Assembly: GCA_938014885.1 (NCBI GenBank)
Contig: CALLQI010000018.1
Span: forward strand, 496,001 to 560,000
DNA from: an uncultured bacterium
GTDB taxonomy: Bacteria > Planctomycetota > UBA8742 > UBA2392
DNA: 64,000 bases
Direction of reading: 5' to 3'
Position 1 is the first letter of the stretch. Every line of letters begins with the position of its first letter. A program made the translations under genes and the position numbers. This document shows positions 35,414 through 44,023 of this stretch, piece by piece. The notes under the pieces were generated by a model that was given only the letters and a program-made list of their open reading frames with translations, ran no database searches and had not been told where the DNA came from.

Positions 35414-38125
35414 ATGAAACCTGAGACACGCACCCCCAAACTCGCATTGCTGTTTGCGGCCGCGATCATTGCCCTAAGTGCTTGCGGCGGCGGTGATTCT
35501 GGTGGCGGCGGGGGTGGCGGCTCAGGCAATTCCTTCAATATCATTACCACCACGTTGCCGGGCGGCACTGTCGGCTTGGCCTACAATGCACCAATCGCAG
35601 CCGATGCGGGCTTGGGAATCTACGTCTGGTCCGTGACAGGTACGTTGCCGACGGGCCTGACCCTGAACACGGCCTCAAGCACCGAGACCACTACCCTGTC
35701 GGGCATTCCCCTGGCGGCCGGAAGTTTCAACTTCACGGTGCAGGTAGTCGCCGGGGGCGAGACGGCCTCGCGCCCGTACACGGTGGTCATAGGCAGCAGC
35801 GGCTTTCCCGTCGGCACGCCGGTCACCGACGTGACGGTCAGCAACACTGTGTTGCAGCCGGGCGTGAAGCGGCTGGGCATCAATATTGGCGGCCATGATC
35901 GCTGGGGGGCTTCGAAGATCCTCAAGAACATCATCCCCAACCCGGGCTTCGAAAGCGGCCACATCGGCACCGTGTGGCTGGCTGCAACGGGCAGCACCAG
36001 CGGCAACCTTACGTCGGCGTTCTGGGGCACCGGCCTTGGCGCGCAGCCCGTCGGATTCTGGGACGGCGCGCAATGGGAGATCCCATACGGCGCTGCCGCG
36101 GGACAAAGCGGCACGGTAGGCTCGTTCACGCACCCGGGCGGGAACTACAACTTCACGCTCGGGGCGGGCGGCACGGCAATGGCGCAATACGACGTGCTGT
36201 TCACGCGCCGCGCGTTTCCAGGCACGGCCTATGGCGTGCATGGCAACGTGGGCACGGCTGACACCAGCAACCCGTACAGCGGCCTGCAAAGCCTGCGGAT
36301 GGCGGCCTCGCAGGATTTCTCGCACGTGATGGACACGTCGTGGCGCGACGGCGACCAAAGCAGCCACAAGCTGCATGTGATTGAGGGCCAGTGGCGGGTG
36401 CGGCTGAAAGCCCGCAGCCAGAGCGGGACTGAACAGGTGCGCGTGCGCTTTTATCGCGACGGCGGCGCGCCATACAACCCGACATTCATCGACCAGACCT
36501 TCACTGCCGGCACGGGCTGGAGCACGCACGAGTTCACCGCCAGCATCGCCACCGGCACCGACCAGACCAACGACCCCTGGCCCTCGGGCTACAAACCGGC
36601 GCTGATCTTCCGCGTCAACACGCCCGCCGGCAACGCGGGCAACCTCTGGATCGATGAGCTCGAACTGACGCGCATCGACGACGCGACGAACCCCACGGCT
36701 TTCACCGACCGCTTCGTGGACCGGCTGCAGGAGTTGCAACCGGGCATCCTGCGCTGGTGGGGCGGGCAGCTTGGGGAAACGCTTGAGAACATGACCCGCC
36801 CGTGGCCTGAGCGCGGCACCAACGCCTACAAGCCCAGCGAAACCACGCCCGGCAACTGGAACTACGGCGTGCACGACTTCTTCGTGCTGTGCCAGCACAT
36901 CGGCGCGGAACCGTGGCTGGTGATGCCGCCCACGGCCAGCCAGCAGGACCTGCTGGATTTCATGGAGTATCTCGCGGGCACCAGTGGCACGTTTGCGACC
37001 CGCCGCGTCAACCAGGGCCAGACCGCGCCCTGGACCAGCGTGTTCCCGCGCATTCACCTTGAGTGGGGCAATGAACTGTGGGGCAGCGGCGACCCCGGCG
37101 ACCCCTTCAGCGGTGCCAGCGTCCGTGGCGGCACCCGCCTGGCGCAATGCGCCGACCGCGCATTCACCTTCATGAAGGGCAGCCCGTGGTACGCTGGTGT
37201 GGCCGGTGTGCTTGACCTCGTGATCGGCGGCCAGGCCGGCTTTCCCGGCCGCCAGCAGGAAATTGAGGCCAACGCCAACGACCACGACAGCACGGCACTG
37301 GCCCCGTACTTTGGCGAACTCAGCACCTGGGCCAGCGACGCCGAAATCTACGGGCCGCTTTTCGCCAAGCCGTTCTACGACTGCCTGCACGCCAACGGCC
37401 GCCTGTTCCAGAGCAACGGGTTCCTGCAGGCCGGCGGCAACGGCACGCGCATGAGCTTCTATGAAATCAACTATCACACCACCGGCGTGATCGCCGGCCT
37501 GCCCAACACCATCCGCAACGAATTTGTGGCCGGGGCCAGCGGCGCCATCGCGCTGCCGCTGAACATGCTGCTGCCCATGCGCGAGTTCGGCTGCATTGAC
37601 CAGTGCGCGTTTTTGACGCTGGGGTATTCGTATCGCTTCCAGAACACCGGCACCTGGCAGGACGACTATGTGCAGGTCTGGGGCATGCTGCGCGACCTGT
37701 ACCACTACAACACACGCCGCCCAACCTGGCTTGGCATGCAGGTGGTGAATGAAGCCATTCGCGGCGATATGGTCACCACCGCGCAAACCGGCGACAACCC
37801 AAGCTGGACCCAAAGCGCCATTAACGGCGTGGGCGCGGCCACCACGGTAAACCACGTGCAGAGCTTCGCGTTCCGCAACGGCACGCAGTACGGGATTGTG
37901 CTGATGAACCTGAGTTTAACACAGCAACAGGGAGTACGGCTGCACACGCCGGGTACACCGGGCGCCAACGCCACGATCTATCGGATCGAGCCGCCGGCGA
38001 TCAACACGATGAACGACACCACCGAGCCCGTGAACATCCAGACCGACACCGTGACCACGTTCAGCCAGGCCTACGAAATGATCCTGCCGCCACACAGCAT
38101 CCGGGCGATTGTTTGGAGCAATTGA
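35414..38125 (+). CDS. Lipoprotein glycoside hydrolase, GH51-like (clan GH-A)
   Basis: 903 residues. The leader ends in LSAC (lipobox, Cys about 24) followed by a Gly-rich linker. Domains: a He_PIG-type Ig fold (about 45-130), an N-terminal beta-sandwich of carbohydrate-binding type (170-420), a (beta/alpha)8 barrel (about 430-780) and a C-terminal beta-sandwich. The barrel has LEWGNELWG with the probable acid/base Glu554 and FYEINYHTT with a probable nucleophile Glu684, a spacing like that of alpha-L-arabinofuranosidases. The family assignment is by motif and layout; related clan-A families are possible. The start ATG at 35414 has GGAG upstream. It is divergent from PAD and ends in a G-rich repeat tract. 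Confidence 0.72.
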   Translation: MKPETRTPKLALLFAAAIIALSACGGGDSGGGGGGGSGNSFNIITTTLPGGTVGLAYNAPIAADAGLGIYVWSVTGTLPTGLTLNTASSTETTTLSGIPLAAGSFNFTVQVVAGGETASRPYTVVIGSSGFPVGTPVTDVTVSNTVLQPGVKRLGINIGGHDRWGASKILKNIIPNPGFESGHIGTVWLAATGSTSGNLTSAFWGTGLGAQPVGFWDGAQWEIPYGAAAGQSGTVGSFTHPGGNYNFTLGAGGTAMAQYDVLFTRRAFPGTAYGVHGNVGTADTSNPYSGLQSLRMAASQDFSHVMDTSWRDGDQSSHKLHVIEGQWRVRLKARSQSGTEQVRVRFYRDGGAPYNPTFIDQTFTAGTGWSTHEFTASIATGTDQTNDPWPSGYKPALIFRVNTPAGNAGNLWIDELELTRIDDATNPTAFTDRFVDRLQELQPGILRWWGGQLGETLENMTRPWPERGTNAYKPSETTPGNWNYGVHDFFVLCQHIGAEPWLVMPPTASQQDLLDFMEYLAGTSGTFATRRVNQGQTAPWTSVFPRIHLEWGNELWGSGDPGDPFSGASVRGGTRLAQCADRAFTFMKGSPWYAGVAGVLDLVIGGQAGFPGRQQEIEANANDHDSTALAPYFGELSTWASDAEIYGPLFAKPFYDCLHANGRLFQSNGFLQAGGNGTRMSFYEINYHTTGVIAGLPNTIRNEFVAGASGAIALPLNMLLPMREFGCIDQCAFLTLGYSYRFQNTGTWQDDYVQVWGMLRDLYHYNTRRPTWLGMQVVNEAIRGDMVTTAQTGDNPSWTQSAINGVGAATTVNHVQSFAFRNGTQYGIVLMNLSLTQQQGVRLHTPGTPGANATIYRIEPPAINTMNDTTEPVNIQTDTVTTFSQAYEMILPPHSIRAIVWSN

Positions 38126-38126
38126 G

Positions 38127-38192
38127 TTGGGGGTTGGAGATTCGAGTCTGGAGGTTGGGGGTTGGAGACTGGAGTTTGGAGGCTGGAGTAAC
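38127..38192. repeat. G-rich degenerate short repeat between convergent genes
   Basis: Words GTTGGGGGTTGGAG, TCTGGAGGTTGGGGGTTGGAG and TTTGGAGGCTGGAG directly follow the glycosidase stop and precede the lipB stop. It is the same word family as at 0.65 and 52.1 kb. No hairpin terminator was seen in this spacer. Confidence 0.65.
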
Positions 38193-38222
38193 AGCGCCTT
38201 TGTCTCTCGCGGCTCCCGCTGC

Positions 38223-38885
38223 CTAAAACACTTCGCGGAATGCGGCTTCGGCGCGGGCCTTTACTTCGGGCATTGATGGCTCGCTTCCCAGCAGACTTTG
38301 TAGTGAGGTCACCGGGCGGTCCTTGATGCCGCAGGGTGTGATATGCGCGAACCAGGGCAGCACCTCGTCGCTGACGTTCAACGCAAAGCCGTGCATCGAG
38401 ACCCACTTCGTGACGCGCACACCCAGCGCCGCGACCTTGGCCAGCGTGCCCGCGTGTTCGACCCAGACGCCCGTCAGACCCTGCACCCGCTGCCCTTGCA
38501 GCCCGTAGCTTCGCAGCACGTGTAGCATCGTCTCTTCAAGGCCGCGCATGTATTTGTGCAGGTCGCGGCCACAGCGCAGGTTGCCCAGAAACGCGATCGG
38601 GTAGCCGACGAGCTGGCCGGGGCCGTGGAAAGTGATTTCACCGCCGCGGTCGGTCTCGAACACGTCGGCGCCCAGCGTTTGCAGGTGCCGGGGGCCGTCG
38701 CCCATGTGTTCGGCCCGGGTGCGTTTGCCCCAGGTGTAGACCGGCGTGTGCTCAAGCAGCAGCAGGGTTTCGGTGGCATCGCTGCCGGATTCATGGGCGG
38801 CAATGCGCGCGCGCTGCAGGGTGCGCTGCAGGTCCAGTGTCGGCGCGTAGGCGACGCGCCCGAGGTCGCGGACTTCAAGCTTCAT
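38223..38885 (-). CDS. lipB: Octanoyl-(lipoyl) transferase LipB
   Basis: 220 residues, normal length. LipB moves octanoate from acyl carrier protein to lipoate-dependent enzyme domains, the first step of lipoate assembly. Conserved blocks: RGGEITFHGPGQLVGYP near residues 80-96, KVAALGVRVTKWVSMHGFALNV near 150-170 with the catalytic lysine region, and HITPCGIKDRPVTSL near 182-196 with the catalytic cysteine. The start ATG at 38883-38885 (MKLEVRDLGRVAYA) fits the family; MRLDSG six codons upstream is an alternative. It lies near lpdA, whose product acts in the same lipoate-dependent complexes, but on a separate transcript. Confidence 0.94.
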   Translation of the reverse strand: MKLEVRDLGRVAYAPTLDLQRTLQRARIAAHESGSDATETLLLLEHTPVYTWGKRTRAEHMGDGPRHLQTLGADVFETDRGGEITFHGPGQLVGYPIAFLGNLRCGRDLHKYMRGLEETMLHVLRSYGLQGQRVQGLTGVWVEHAGTLAKVAALGVRVTKWVSMHGFALNVSDEVLPWFAHITPCGIKDRPVTSLQSLLGSEPSMPEVKARAEAAFREVF

Positions 38886-39002
38886 GCCGCTATCAAGCCG
38901 CATCGGGCGCGCGGCCGCAATGGCCAGATTTGGCGTGTTTTCGGCCCCCCGCGAAGTATTGTGCGGGCCGCTGACCTGAAACCCTTGAATAAGGAAACCC
39001 CG

Positions 39003-39359
39003 ATGCAAAAGGCAACCGGCCTGCTGGCCCTGATCATGCTGGTGTTCGCGATGGGCTGCCAGGTTTCGGCCGATGAACCGGCCCAGAAGTGGATCGACTT
39101 CATGAAGGCTCAGAACGCCAAGATCCGCGACGGCAGTTTCAAAGCCGACGAGTTCAAGGCTGAAGGCGCACCGCTTGCGGCCGCGCTGACCGCCAAGGTG
39201 GACCCCAAAGAAAAGAAGCTATTGATGACGGAGGGCGTCCTGAACGAGTGGAAGAAAGTCCATGACGACTTCGACAACGCCTGCAAGGAAAAGCTGAACA
39301 TGGAAGCCCAGGCTGCCTTTGAAGAAGTCACCAAGGACCTGATGGCTGCCATGAAGTAA
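39003..39359 (+). CDS. Small helical lipoprotein, first of a tandem pair
   Basis: 118 residues. The leader ends in FAMGC (Cys about 19). The mature part is Lys/Glu-rich and helical (for example WIDFMKAQNAKIRDGSFKAD) with no motif I recognise. The start ATG at 39003 precedes the lipoprotein leader. It is followed after 25 bp by a gene of similar size, leader type and sequence pattern (KIRDGSFKADEF versus LLKEGKFKVEDF), suggesting tandem duplication. Function unknown; a periplasmic structural or inhibitor-like role would be a guess. Confidence 0.72.
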   Translation: MQKATGLLALIMLVFAMGCQVSADEPAQKWIDFMKAQNAKIRDGSFKADEFKAEGAPLAAALTAKVDPKEKKLLMTEGVLNEWKKVHDDFDNACKEKLNMEAQAAFEEVTKDLMAAMK

Positions 39360-39384
39360 GTGACACAGTCCGACCGGAGAAGCC

Positions 39385-39756
39385 ATGCAAGCGAAACTGA
39401 AACTGATCCTGCCCGCCCTGCTGTGCCTGTTGCTTGCGGCCTGTGGCGCGCCGGCTGACGACTCAACCACCAAGTTGGTGGCGGCGCTGGACAAGCACAC
39501 CGCGCTGCTCAAGGAAGGCAAGTTCAAGGTCGAAGACTTTGACGCCGAAACCAAGCCGATCCTCGACGAGATGGAGAAGCACCGCAACCCCGACAGCAAG
39601 CGCATTGAAGTTACTGAGCCCGTCCAGAAAGAGTTCCAGCGCGCCACGGCAGCATTCGTGGCCGCCACGGAAGAAAAGGGCGACATCGTCGCGATGCTGG
39701 CCTGGCAGAAGGTGCAGGACAGAATCAACGGCGGCGCCGAGCCACCGAAGCAGTAG
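39385..39756 (+). CDS. Small helical lipoprotein, second of a tandem pair
   Basis: 123 residues. The leader ends in LLLAAC (Cys about 20). The mature part is helical and charged, with KHTALLKEGKFKVEDFDAE aligning by eye with the preceding protein. The start ATG at 39385 has CCGGAGAAG upstream, 25 bp after the first gene's stop, so both are likely translated from one message. A strong hairpin terminator follows. No function recognised. Confidence 0.75.
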   Translation: MQAKLKLILPALLCLLLAACGAPADDSTTKLVAALDKHTALLKEGKFKVEDFDAETKPILDEMEKHRNPDSKRIEVTEPVQKEFQRATAAFVAATEEKGDIVAMLAWQKVQDRINGGAEPPKQ

Positions 39757-39778
39757 CCCCGACATTCAACCGAATCAA

Positions 39779-39812
39779 ACAAACCGGGGCGGCCAATGCC
39801 GCCCCGGTTTAC
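39779..39812. terminator. Bidirectional hairpin terminator
   Basis: AAACCGGGGCGGC / GCCGCCCCGGTTT with a CAAT loop lies between the convergent second lipoprotein and lpdA. A- and T-rich ends let it work for both strands. Confidence 0.88.
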
Positions 39813-39825
39813 GTTTGCAGCGCGG

Positions 39826-41265
39826 CTACAAATGCACGCACTCGTCTTCTGCTACGGCCGCGGCTTCCATGATCGCTTCGCTTAGTGTCGGGTGCGGGTG
39901 GACGGCGCGGATCAGGCTGTGGCTTACGGCCTCAACGTCCATGCCCAGCACCAGCTCGCTGATCAGTTCGGTGGCTTCGCCGTGCACAATGTGCGCGCCC
40001 AACAGCTGCCCGTACTTCTTGTCGAACAGCAGCTTCACGAAGCCGTCGTTGTCGCCGATCGCCAGCGCCTTGCCCAGCGGCTTGAACGGGAACTTGCCGA
40101 CCTTGTACTCGACGCCCGCTTCCTTCAGTGCGCGCTCGGTCTTGCCCACGCTGGCCACCTGCGGCTGGCAGTACGTGCAGCCCGGGATGATGTCCTTGCT
40201 GAACGGCGGCACGTCGTGGCCGGCGATTTTCTCGACGCAGGTGATGGCCTCATGGCTGGCTTTGTGCGCCAGCGCGGGCGCGCCTGCGACGTCGCCAATC
40301 GCGTAGATGCCCGGCACGTTGGTGCGCGCGTAGCCGTCGACGGGGATGAACCCGCGTTCGACCTTCACGCCCGCAGCCTCCAGGCCCACGTCTTCGACGT
40401 TGCCGGTGATGCCCACGGCGACCAGGCAATAGTCGGCCTCAATGCTGGCTTTCTCGCCCTTGCGCTCGTAGGCGACGGTCACGGTTTTGCCGTTGTTCTT
40501 GACGCTTTCGACCTTCGTGCCGGTCAGGACGTTTATGCCCTGCTTCTTGAACGACTTCTCGAGCTCGCGCGATGAGTCGTCGTCTTCCACGGGCACGATG
40601 CGGTCCATCAGCTCCAGGATGCTGACCTCAGCGCCAAACGCGCTGAAGTAATAGCCGAACTCAACGCCGATGGCCCCGGCGCCGATCACGACCACCTTCT
40701 TGGGGCGTTCGGCCAGCACCATGGCCTCATGGTGGCCGATCACGCGCTTGCCGTCCCACGGCATGTTGTCAAAGCGGCGAGGCCGCGCGCCAGTCGCGAT
40801 GATGATGTGCTTGGCGTTGATTGTCTCGATCACTTTGCCGGGCTTGTTGGGGCGGTCAGCGCGCTCGGCCGGGTTGTTGGCCTCAGTCACTTCCACCACG
40901 CCGGGCTTCACAATGCGGCCGCGGCCCATGATCGGCGTGACCTTGTGCTTCTTGAACAGAAACGCGATGCCCTTGCTGACCTGGGCCGAAATGTCGCGCG
41001 AACGCTTCACGACGGCGGCCATGTCGGGCGATGCCTTTTCGACCGCGATGCCGAAGGTCTTGGCCTTGTGCTCGATGGTGTGCATCACCTCAGCCGACTT
41101 GAGCAGCGCCTTGGTGGGAATGCAGCCCCAATTCAGGCAGATGCCGCCGTGGTGCTTGTCTTCGACGCAGACGGTCTTGAGGCCAAGCTGCGCGGCACGA
41201 ATCGCGGCCACATAGCCACCGGGCCCGGAACCAATCACACAGACATCAAACTCATGGGTCGCCAT
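39826..41265 (-). CDS. lpdA: Dihydrolipoamide dehydrogenase (E3)
   Basis: 479 residues. The flavoenzyme reoxidises dihydrolipoamide in 2-oxo acid dehydrogenase complexes or the glycine cleavage system, passing electrons to NAD+. The FAD motif VIGSGPGGYVAAIRAAQLG starts near residue 9, the redox disulfide is in GGICLNWGCIPTK near 40-52, the NAD-binding motif is VVIGAGAIGVEFGYYFSAFG near 180, and the C-terminal dimerisation end has HPHPTLSEAIMEAA with the catalytic His-Glu pair. The start is ATG at 41263-41265 with CGGAG about eight bases upstream; a TTG two codons earlier would sit too close to this site. The E1 and E2 partners are not in the window. Confidence 0.96.
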   Translation of the reverse strand: MATHEFDVCVIGSGPGGYVAAIRAAQLGLKTVCVEDKHHGGICLNWGCIPTKALLKSAEVMHTIEHKAKTFGIAVEKASPDMAAVVKRSRDISAQVSKGIAFLFKKHKVTPIMGRGRIVKPGVVEVTEANNPAERADRPNKPGKVIETINAKHIIIATGARPRRFDNMPWDGKRVIGHHEAMVLAERPKKVVVIGAGAIGVEFGYYFSAFGAEVSILELMDRIVPVEDDDSSRELEKSFKKQGINVLTGTKVESVKNNGKTVTVAYERKGEKASIEADYCLVAVGITGNVEDVGLEAAGVKVERGFIPVDGYARTNVPGIYAIGDVAGAPALAHKASHEAITCVEKIAGHDVPPFSKDIIPGCTYCQPQVASVGKTERALKEAGVEYKVGKFPFKPLGKALAIGDNDGFVKLLFDKKYGQLLGAHIVHGEATELISELVLGMDVEAVSHSLIRAVHPHPTLSEAIMEAAAVAEDECVHL

Positions 41266-41370
41266 CGCCAATCTCCGTAAGTGCGCGCGCGTTGTACAGG
41301 TGCCACGCGGGGGCGTAAAGCAGTCAACACCGGCCTGAAACTCCCGTACGATGTAGTGAAAGGAGAATAG

Positions 41371-41889
41371 ATGACCTGGATTATGGTAGACATCGAAGCC
41401 GACGGGCCCTGCCCCGCCGACTTCAGCATGGTTTGTTTTGGCGCCGTGGTGGTTGAGCCCGGCCTTTCGCGCACGTACTACGGCGGTTTGATCAAGCCGG
41501 TTTCCGACAAGTGGATACCCGAGGCCATCGCGGTCTCAGGCTTCACCCGTGAACAAGCCCAGGCCGGCCGCGCGCCCGCCGATGTGATGGCCGAGTTTGT
41601 GGCCTGGCTGAAAGGCCTTCGCGGCCAGCCGCGCTTTGTGTCCGACAACAACTGCTTCGACTGGCAGTTCGTGAACTGGTACCTGTGGCACTTCACCGGT
41701 GGCAACCCGTTCGGCCACAGCAGTACAAACCTCGGCAGCCTGTACAAAGGCCTGGTGCGCCAGATGTCAAAGAACTTCAAACACCTGCGCAAAACCGGCC
41801 ACGACCACAACCCGCTGAACGACGCCATCGGCAACGCCGAAGCCATGCTGCAGCTCAAAGAACTCGGCCTCGCAATCAAGTTCGACTAG
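41371..41889 (+). CDS. DEDDh-type 3'-5' exonuclease
   Basis: 172 residues. The four acidic residues and general-base histidine of DnaQ/RNase T-like exonucleases are visible: DIEADG (residues 7-12), SDNNCFDWQF near 91-100, and HDHNPLNDAIGNAEAM near 144-159. These use two metal ions to remove 3' nucleotides from DNA or RNA. The protein is a single domain without a polymerase or other fusion, so its target may be RNA trimming, repair or small oligonucleotides. The start ATG at 41371 follows GGAGAAT. It lies divergent from lpdA and 80 bp before the zinc-ribbon gene on the same strand. Confidence 0.88.
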   Translation: MTWIMVDIEADGPCPADFSMVCFGAVVVEPGLSRTYYGGLIKPVSDKWIPEAIAVSGFTREQAQAGRAPADVMAEFVAWLKGLRGQPRFVSDNNCFDWQFVNWYLWHFTGGNPFGHSSTNLGSLYKGLVRQMSKNFKHLRKTGHDHNPLNDAIGNAEAMLQLKELGLAIKFD

Positions 41890-41970
41890 CCGTCGATTGC
41901 ACAATTTCGCCTTAGGTCGCAGCAATGAATTCTGGTGACAGCCCATGAGCCGGCAAAGATACTCGGCCGC

Positions 41971-43917
41971 ATGGTCCAGCGCGTTCACATCTGTTTTCAA
42001 TGCGGCAACTCGGTCGGCGTTCCCGACGACTACATGCGTGTAGCCATTGGCTGCCCTTACTGCGGCGCGGTGCTGGACCGTCGCACCGGCCAGCCAAGGC
42101 AGGTACCGCAGCAGCAGTCTGGCCCCGAGCTGCAACCGGCGCCAGCGCCGCACAGGCAAGGTCAGCGACAGGCGCGGCCTCCTCAGGTTCAACCATATCC
42201 AAATCCGCATCCACAGCCGCAGTTTCAGCCACCACCGCAACAGAGTTACCCTCCGCAGCAAATGGCGGGCTTCCCGCCGCCGGCCGTGACGGCGCGCAGG
42301 GGCATGCCGGGCTGGGCTATTGGCCTGATCGTTGGTGGTGGGCTGCTTTTGCTTGTGGTGGTCGGTATGGGGGTGTTTCTTGTTTCGCGCAACAGCGTAC
42401 CTACCACTGACCAGTGGGTGACCTACACAGACCCCGAAGGCAGGTTTACTGCCAAGTTCCCCGGCCAGCCGCAGTTGCTTACCGAGTCACTTCCCAATGG
42501 GCAATCGGCGAACGTCCTGCGCTTTGAGACGGGCAGCGACTGGTGGGAGGTCGGTTGGATCACGCAGTCGGCCAACCCGCACATCGACGGAACCGTGTAT
42601 GTCGACGAGAACATTTTCATGCCCGTTGCGGCCGCCAGGATAGGCGGCGAGGTGACACTTACCGAGCCGCGGGCCCACCAGTTGATGCCCGGGGAGTATG
42701 GCGAGATCGACGGCGGGGAGATCAAGTGTCAGCTCGCACGGACCAAGGGATTCTTGTGGATCATCGCCTCGAGCCACGGGGATTCGTTCGAGTTCTTTCG
42801 CGATCACATGAAGCTGTCCAACGCCGCACGGGGGGTCGAGCCTCTGCAACTGAGCTACGGGCAATGGGACCACGGCTATGCCGAAATGACGAGGGACGGC
42901 TTTGGTGCATGTGAAGTCAAGGGTGGCATCCCGACTTACAAGTGGACCGTCATCGGCAAGCTGCCGCCCGGCATCAGTGCCCAAGTGTCCAAGAGCGGCA
43001 ACAACGACTTGGACATGTACCCGCGGTTCCCACACGAATTGTGGTACCTGGTGGGCAAGACCGGCGCACCGGGCACATACAAGTTCAAGGTGAGGGTCGT
43101 GGATGGCGACGGCTCAACCGCCGAAGTGGACGCCGTCTTCACGGTGAAGCCGCCACCGGAATCGGTAGGAGAGCTACAGGGCGCCACATACGCCTTTAAA
43201 CGCTATGAACAGATGGAGTACCCGGCCGCGCTGCCGAGTGGAGTGCGCGTAGAGACCCACGTCGGGCTGCGGGTTGGCTGCGCCTGGTGGTTGGTGCCGG
43301 CGTTGCAGGGTCTGCACCTTGGTCCGCAGACAGTCACGATTGATGACCTGCCAGACTGGATGAAGCGTGACCGCATTGTGCCCGTTGACTTCCCCAATGG
43401 GCGGGATGGTGTGATTGGCATTTCGCCCCAGGTGGGCGAGTTCAAGTTCACAGTCAACATAGCCACCAGCATCCCCGGTCTTTCGCGTGAGTACCGACTC
43501 GCGCTGGAGTTCACAATAGTCGTGAACCCCGTGCCGGAGGCTGAGAACCCTGAGTCGGCCGGTGCCATCAAGCTCCACTCCGGGTTTGACATCGACCTTC
43601 AGGTTGGCAAGACCCGCCCTGCATACATTGAATTCGAGGTGGCCAAGCCCAAGAATTGGAATGACTCACGCGAGTGGAAGGTCGAAAAGGTCGAGTGGCT
43701 TGACGTTGATGACGTGCGCACGAAGCTTCCGCCAGGTTCAAGGCTCAGTGTCCTCGAGTCGCCCGCTTGGCCTCGCAAGCCAGACTACGTCGATGTGTAC
43801 TTCTGGCCCACTGAGGCCGGCGTTTGGGAGTTCGAGCTTCGCGCAAAGGTCTACATCCGCTACATCGACACTCCGCTTGAGGTGTCGCAGAAGTTCAAGT
43901 GCATCGTGAAGCCATGA
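41971..43917 (+). CDS. Zinc-ribbon membrane protein with extracytoplasmic region
   Basis: 648 residues. An N-terminal zinc ribbon with two CxxC pairs (ICFQCGNS and GCPYCGAV, residues 6-29) is followed by a Pro/Gln-rich linker (about 35-105) and one membrane helix (GWAIGLIVGGGLLLLVVVGM, about 113-132). About 510 residues then lie outside: a WVTYTDPEGRFTAKFPGQPQ module of a kind common in planctomycete membrane proteins, then Ig-like repeats. The architecture recalls proteins that sense or scaffold at the envelope, but no function is known. The ATG at 41971 starts MVQRVHICFQC; an in-frame GTG at 41935 would add 12 residues. Its codon use is somewhat less GC-biased than neighbours. Confidence 0.72.
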   Translation: MVQRVHICFQCGNSVGVPDDYMRVAIGCPYCGAVLDRRTGQPRQVPQQQSGPELQPAPAPHRQGQRQARPPQVQPYPNPHPQPQFQPPPQQSYPPQQMAGFPPPAVTARRGMPGWAIGLIVGGGLLLLVVVGMGVFLVSRNSVPTTDQWVTYTDPEGRFTAKFPGQPQLLTESLPNGQSANVLRFETGSDWWEVGWITQSANPHIDGTVYVDENIFMPVAAARIGGEVTLTEPRAHQLMPGEYGEIDGGEIKCQLARTKGFLWIIASSHGDSFEFFRDHMKLSNAARGVEPLQLSYGQWDHGYAEMTRDGFGACEVKGGIPTYKWTVIGKLPPGISAQVSKSGNNDLDMYPRFPHELWYLVGKTGAPGTYKFKVRVVDGDGSTAEVDAVFTVKPPPESVGELQGATYAFKRYEQMEYPAALPSGVRVETHVGLRVGCAWWLVPALQGLHLGPQTVTIDDLPDWMKRDRIVPVDFPNGRDGVIGISPQVGEFKFTVNIATSIPGLSREYRLALEFTIVVNPVPEAENPESAGAIKLHSGFDIDLQVGKTRPAYIEFEVAKPKNWNDSREWKVEKVEWLDVDDVRTKLPPGSRLSVLESPAWPRKPDYVDVYFWPTEAGVWEFELRAKVYIRYIDTPLEVSQKFKCIVKP

Positions 43918-44023
43918 TCGCCACACGGCGGGCGATTCCATGCAAGCTTTGCGCCTTCCTTACGCGGTCTTGAAGGACAGTTCCTAACACGGGCTTTGCA
44001 TTCCAACCCGAAAGGAGCTGTTC

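Noticed and set aside
35675..37855. 726-residue minus-strand frame opposite the glycosidase gene
   Set aside because: Antisense of a gene with recognisable active-site motifs; no start signal or family.
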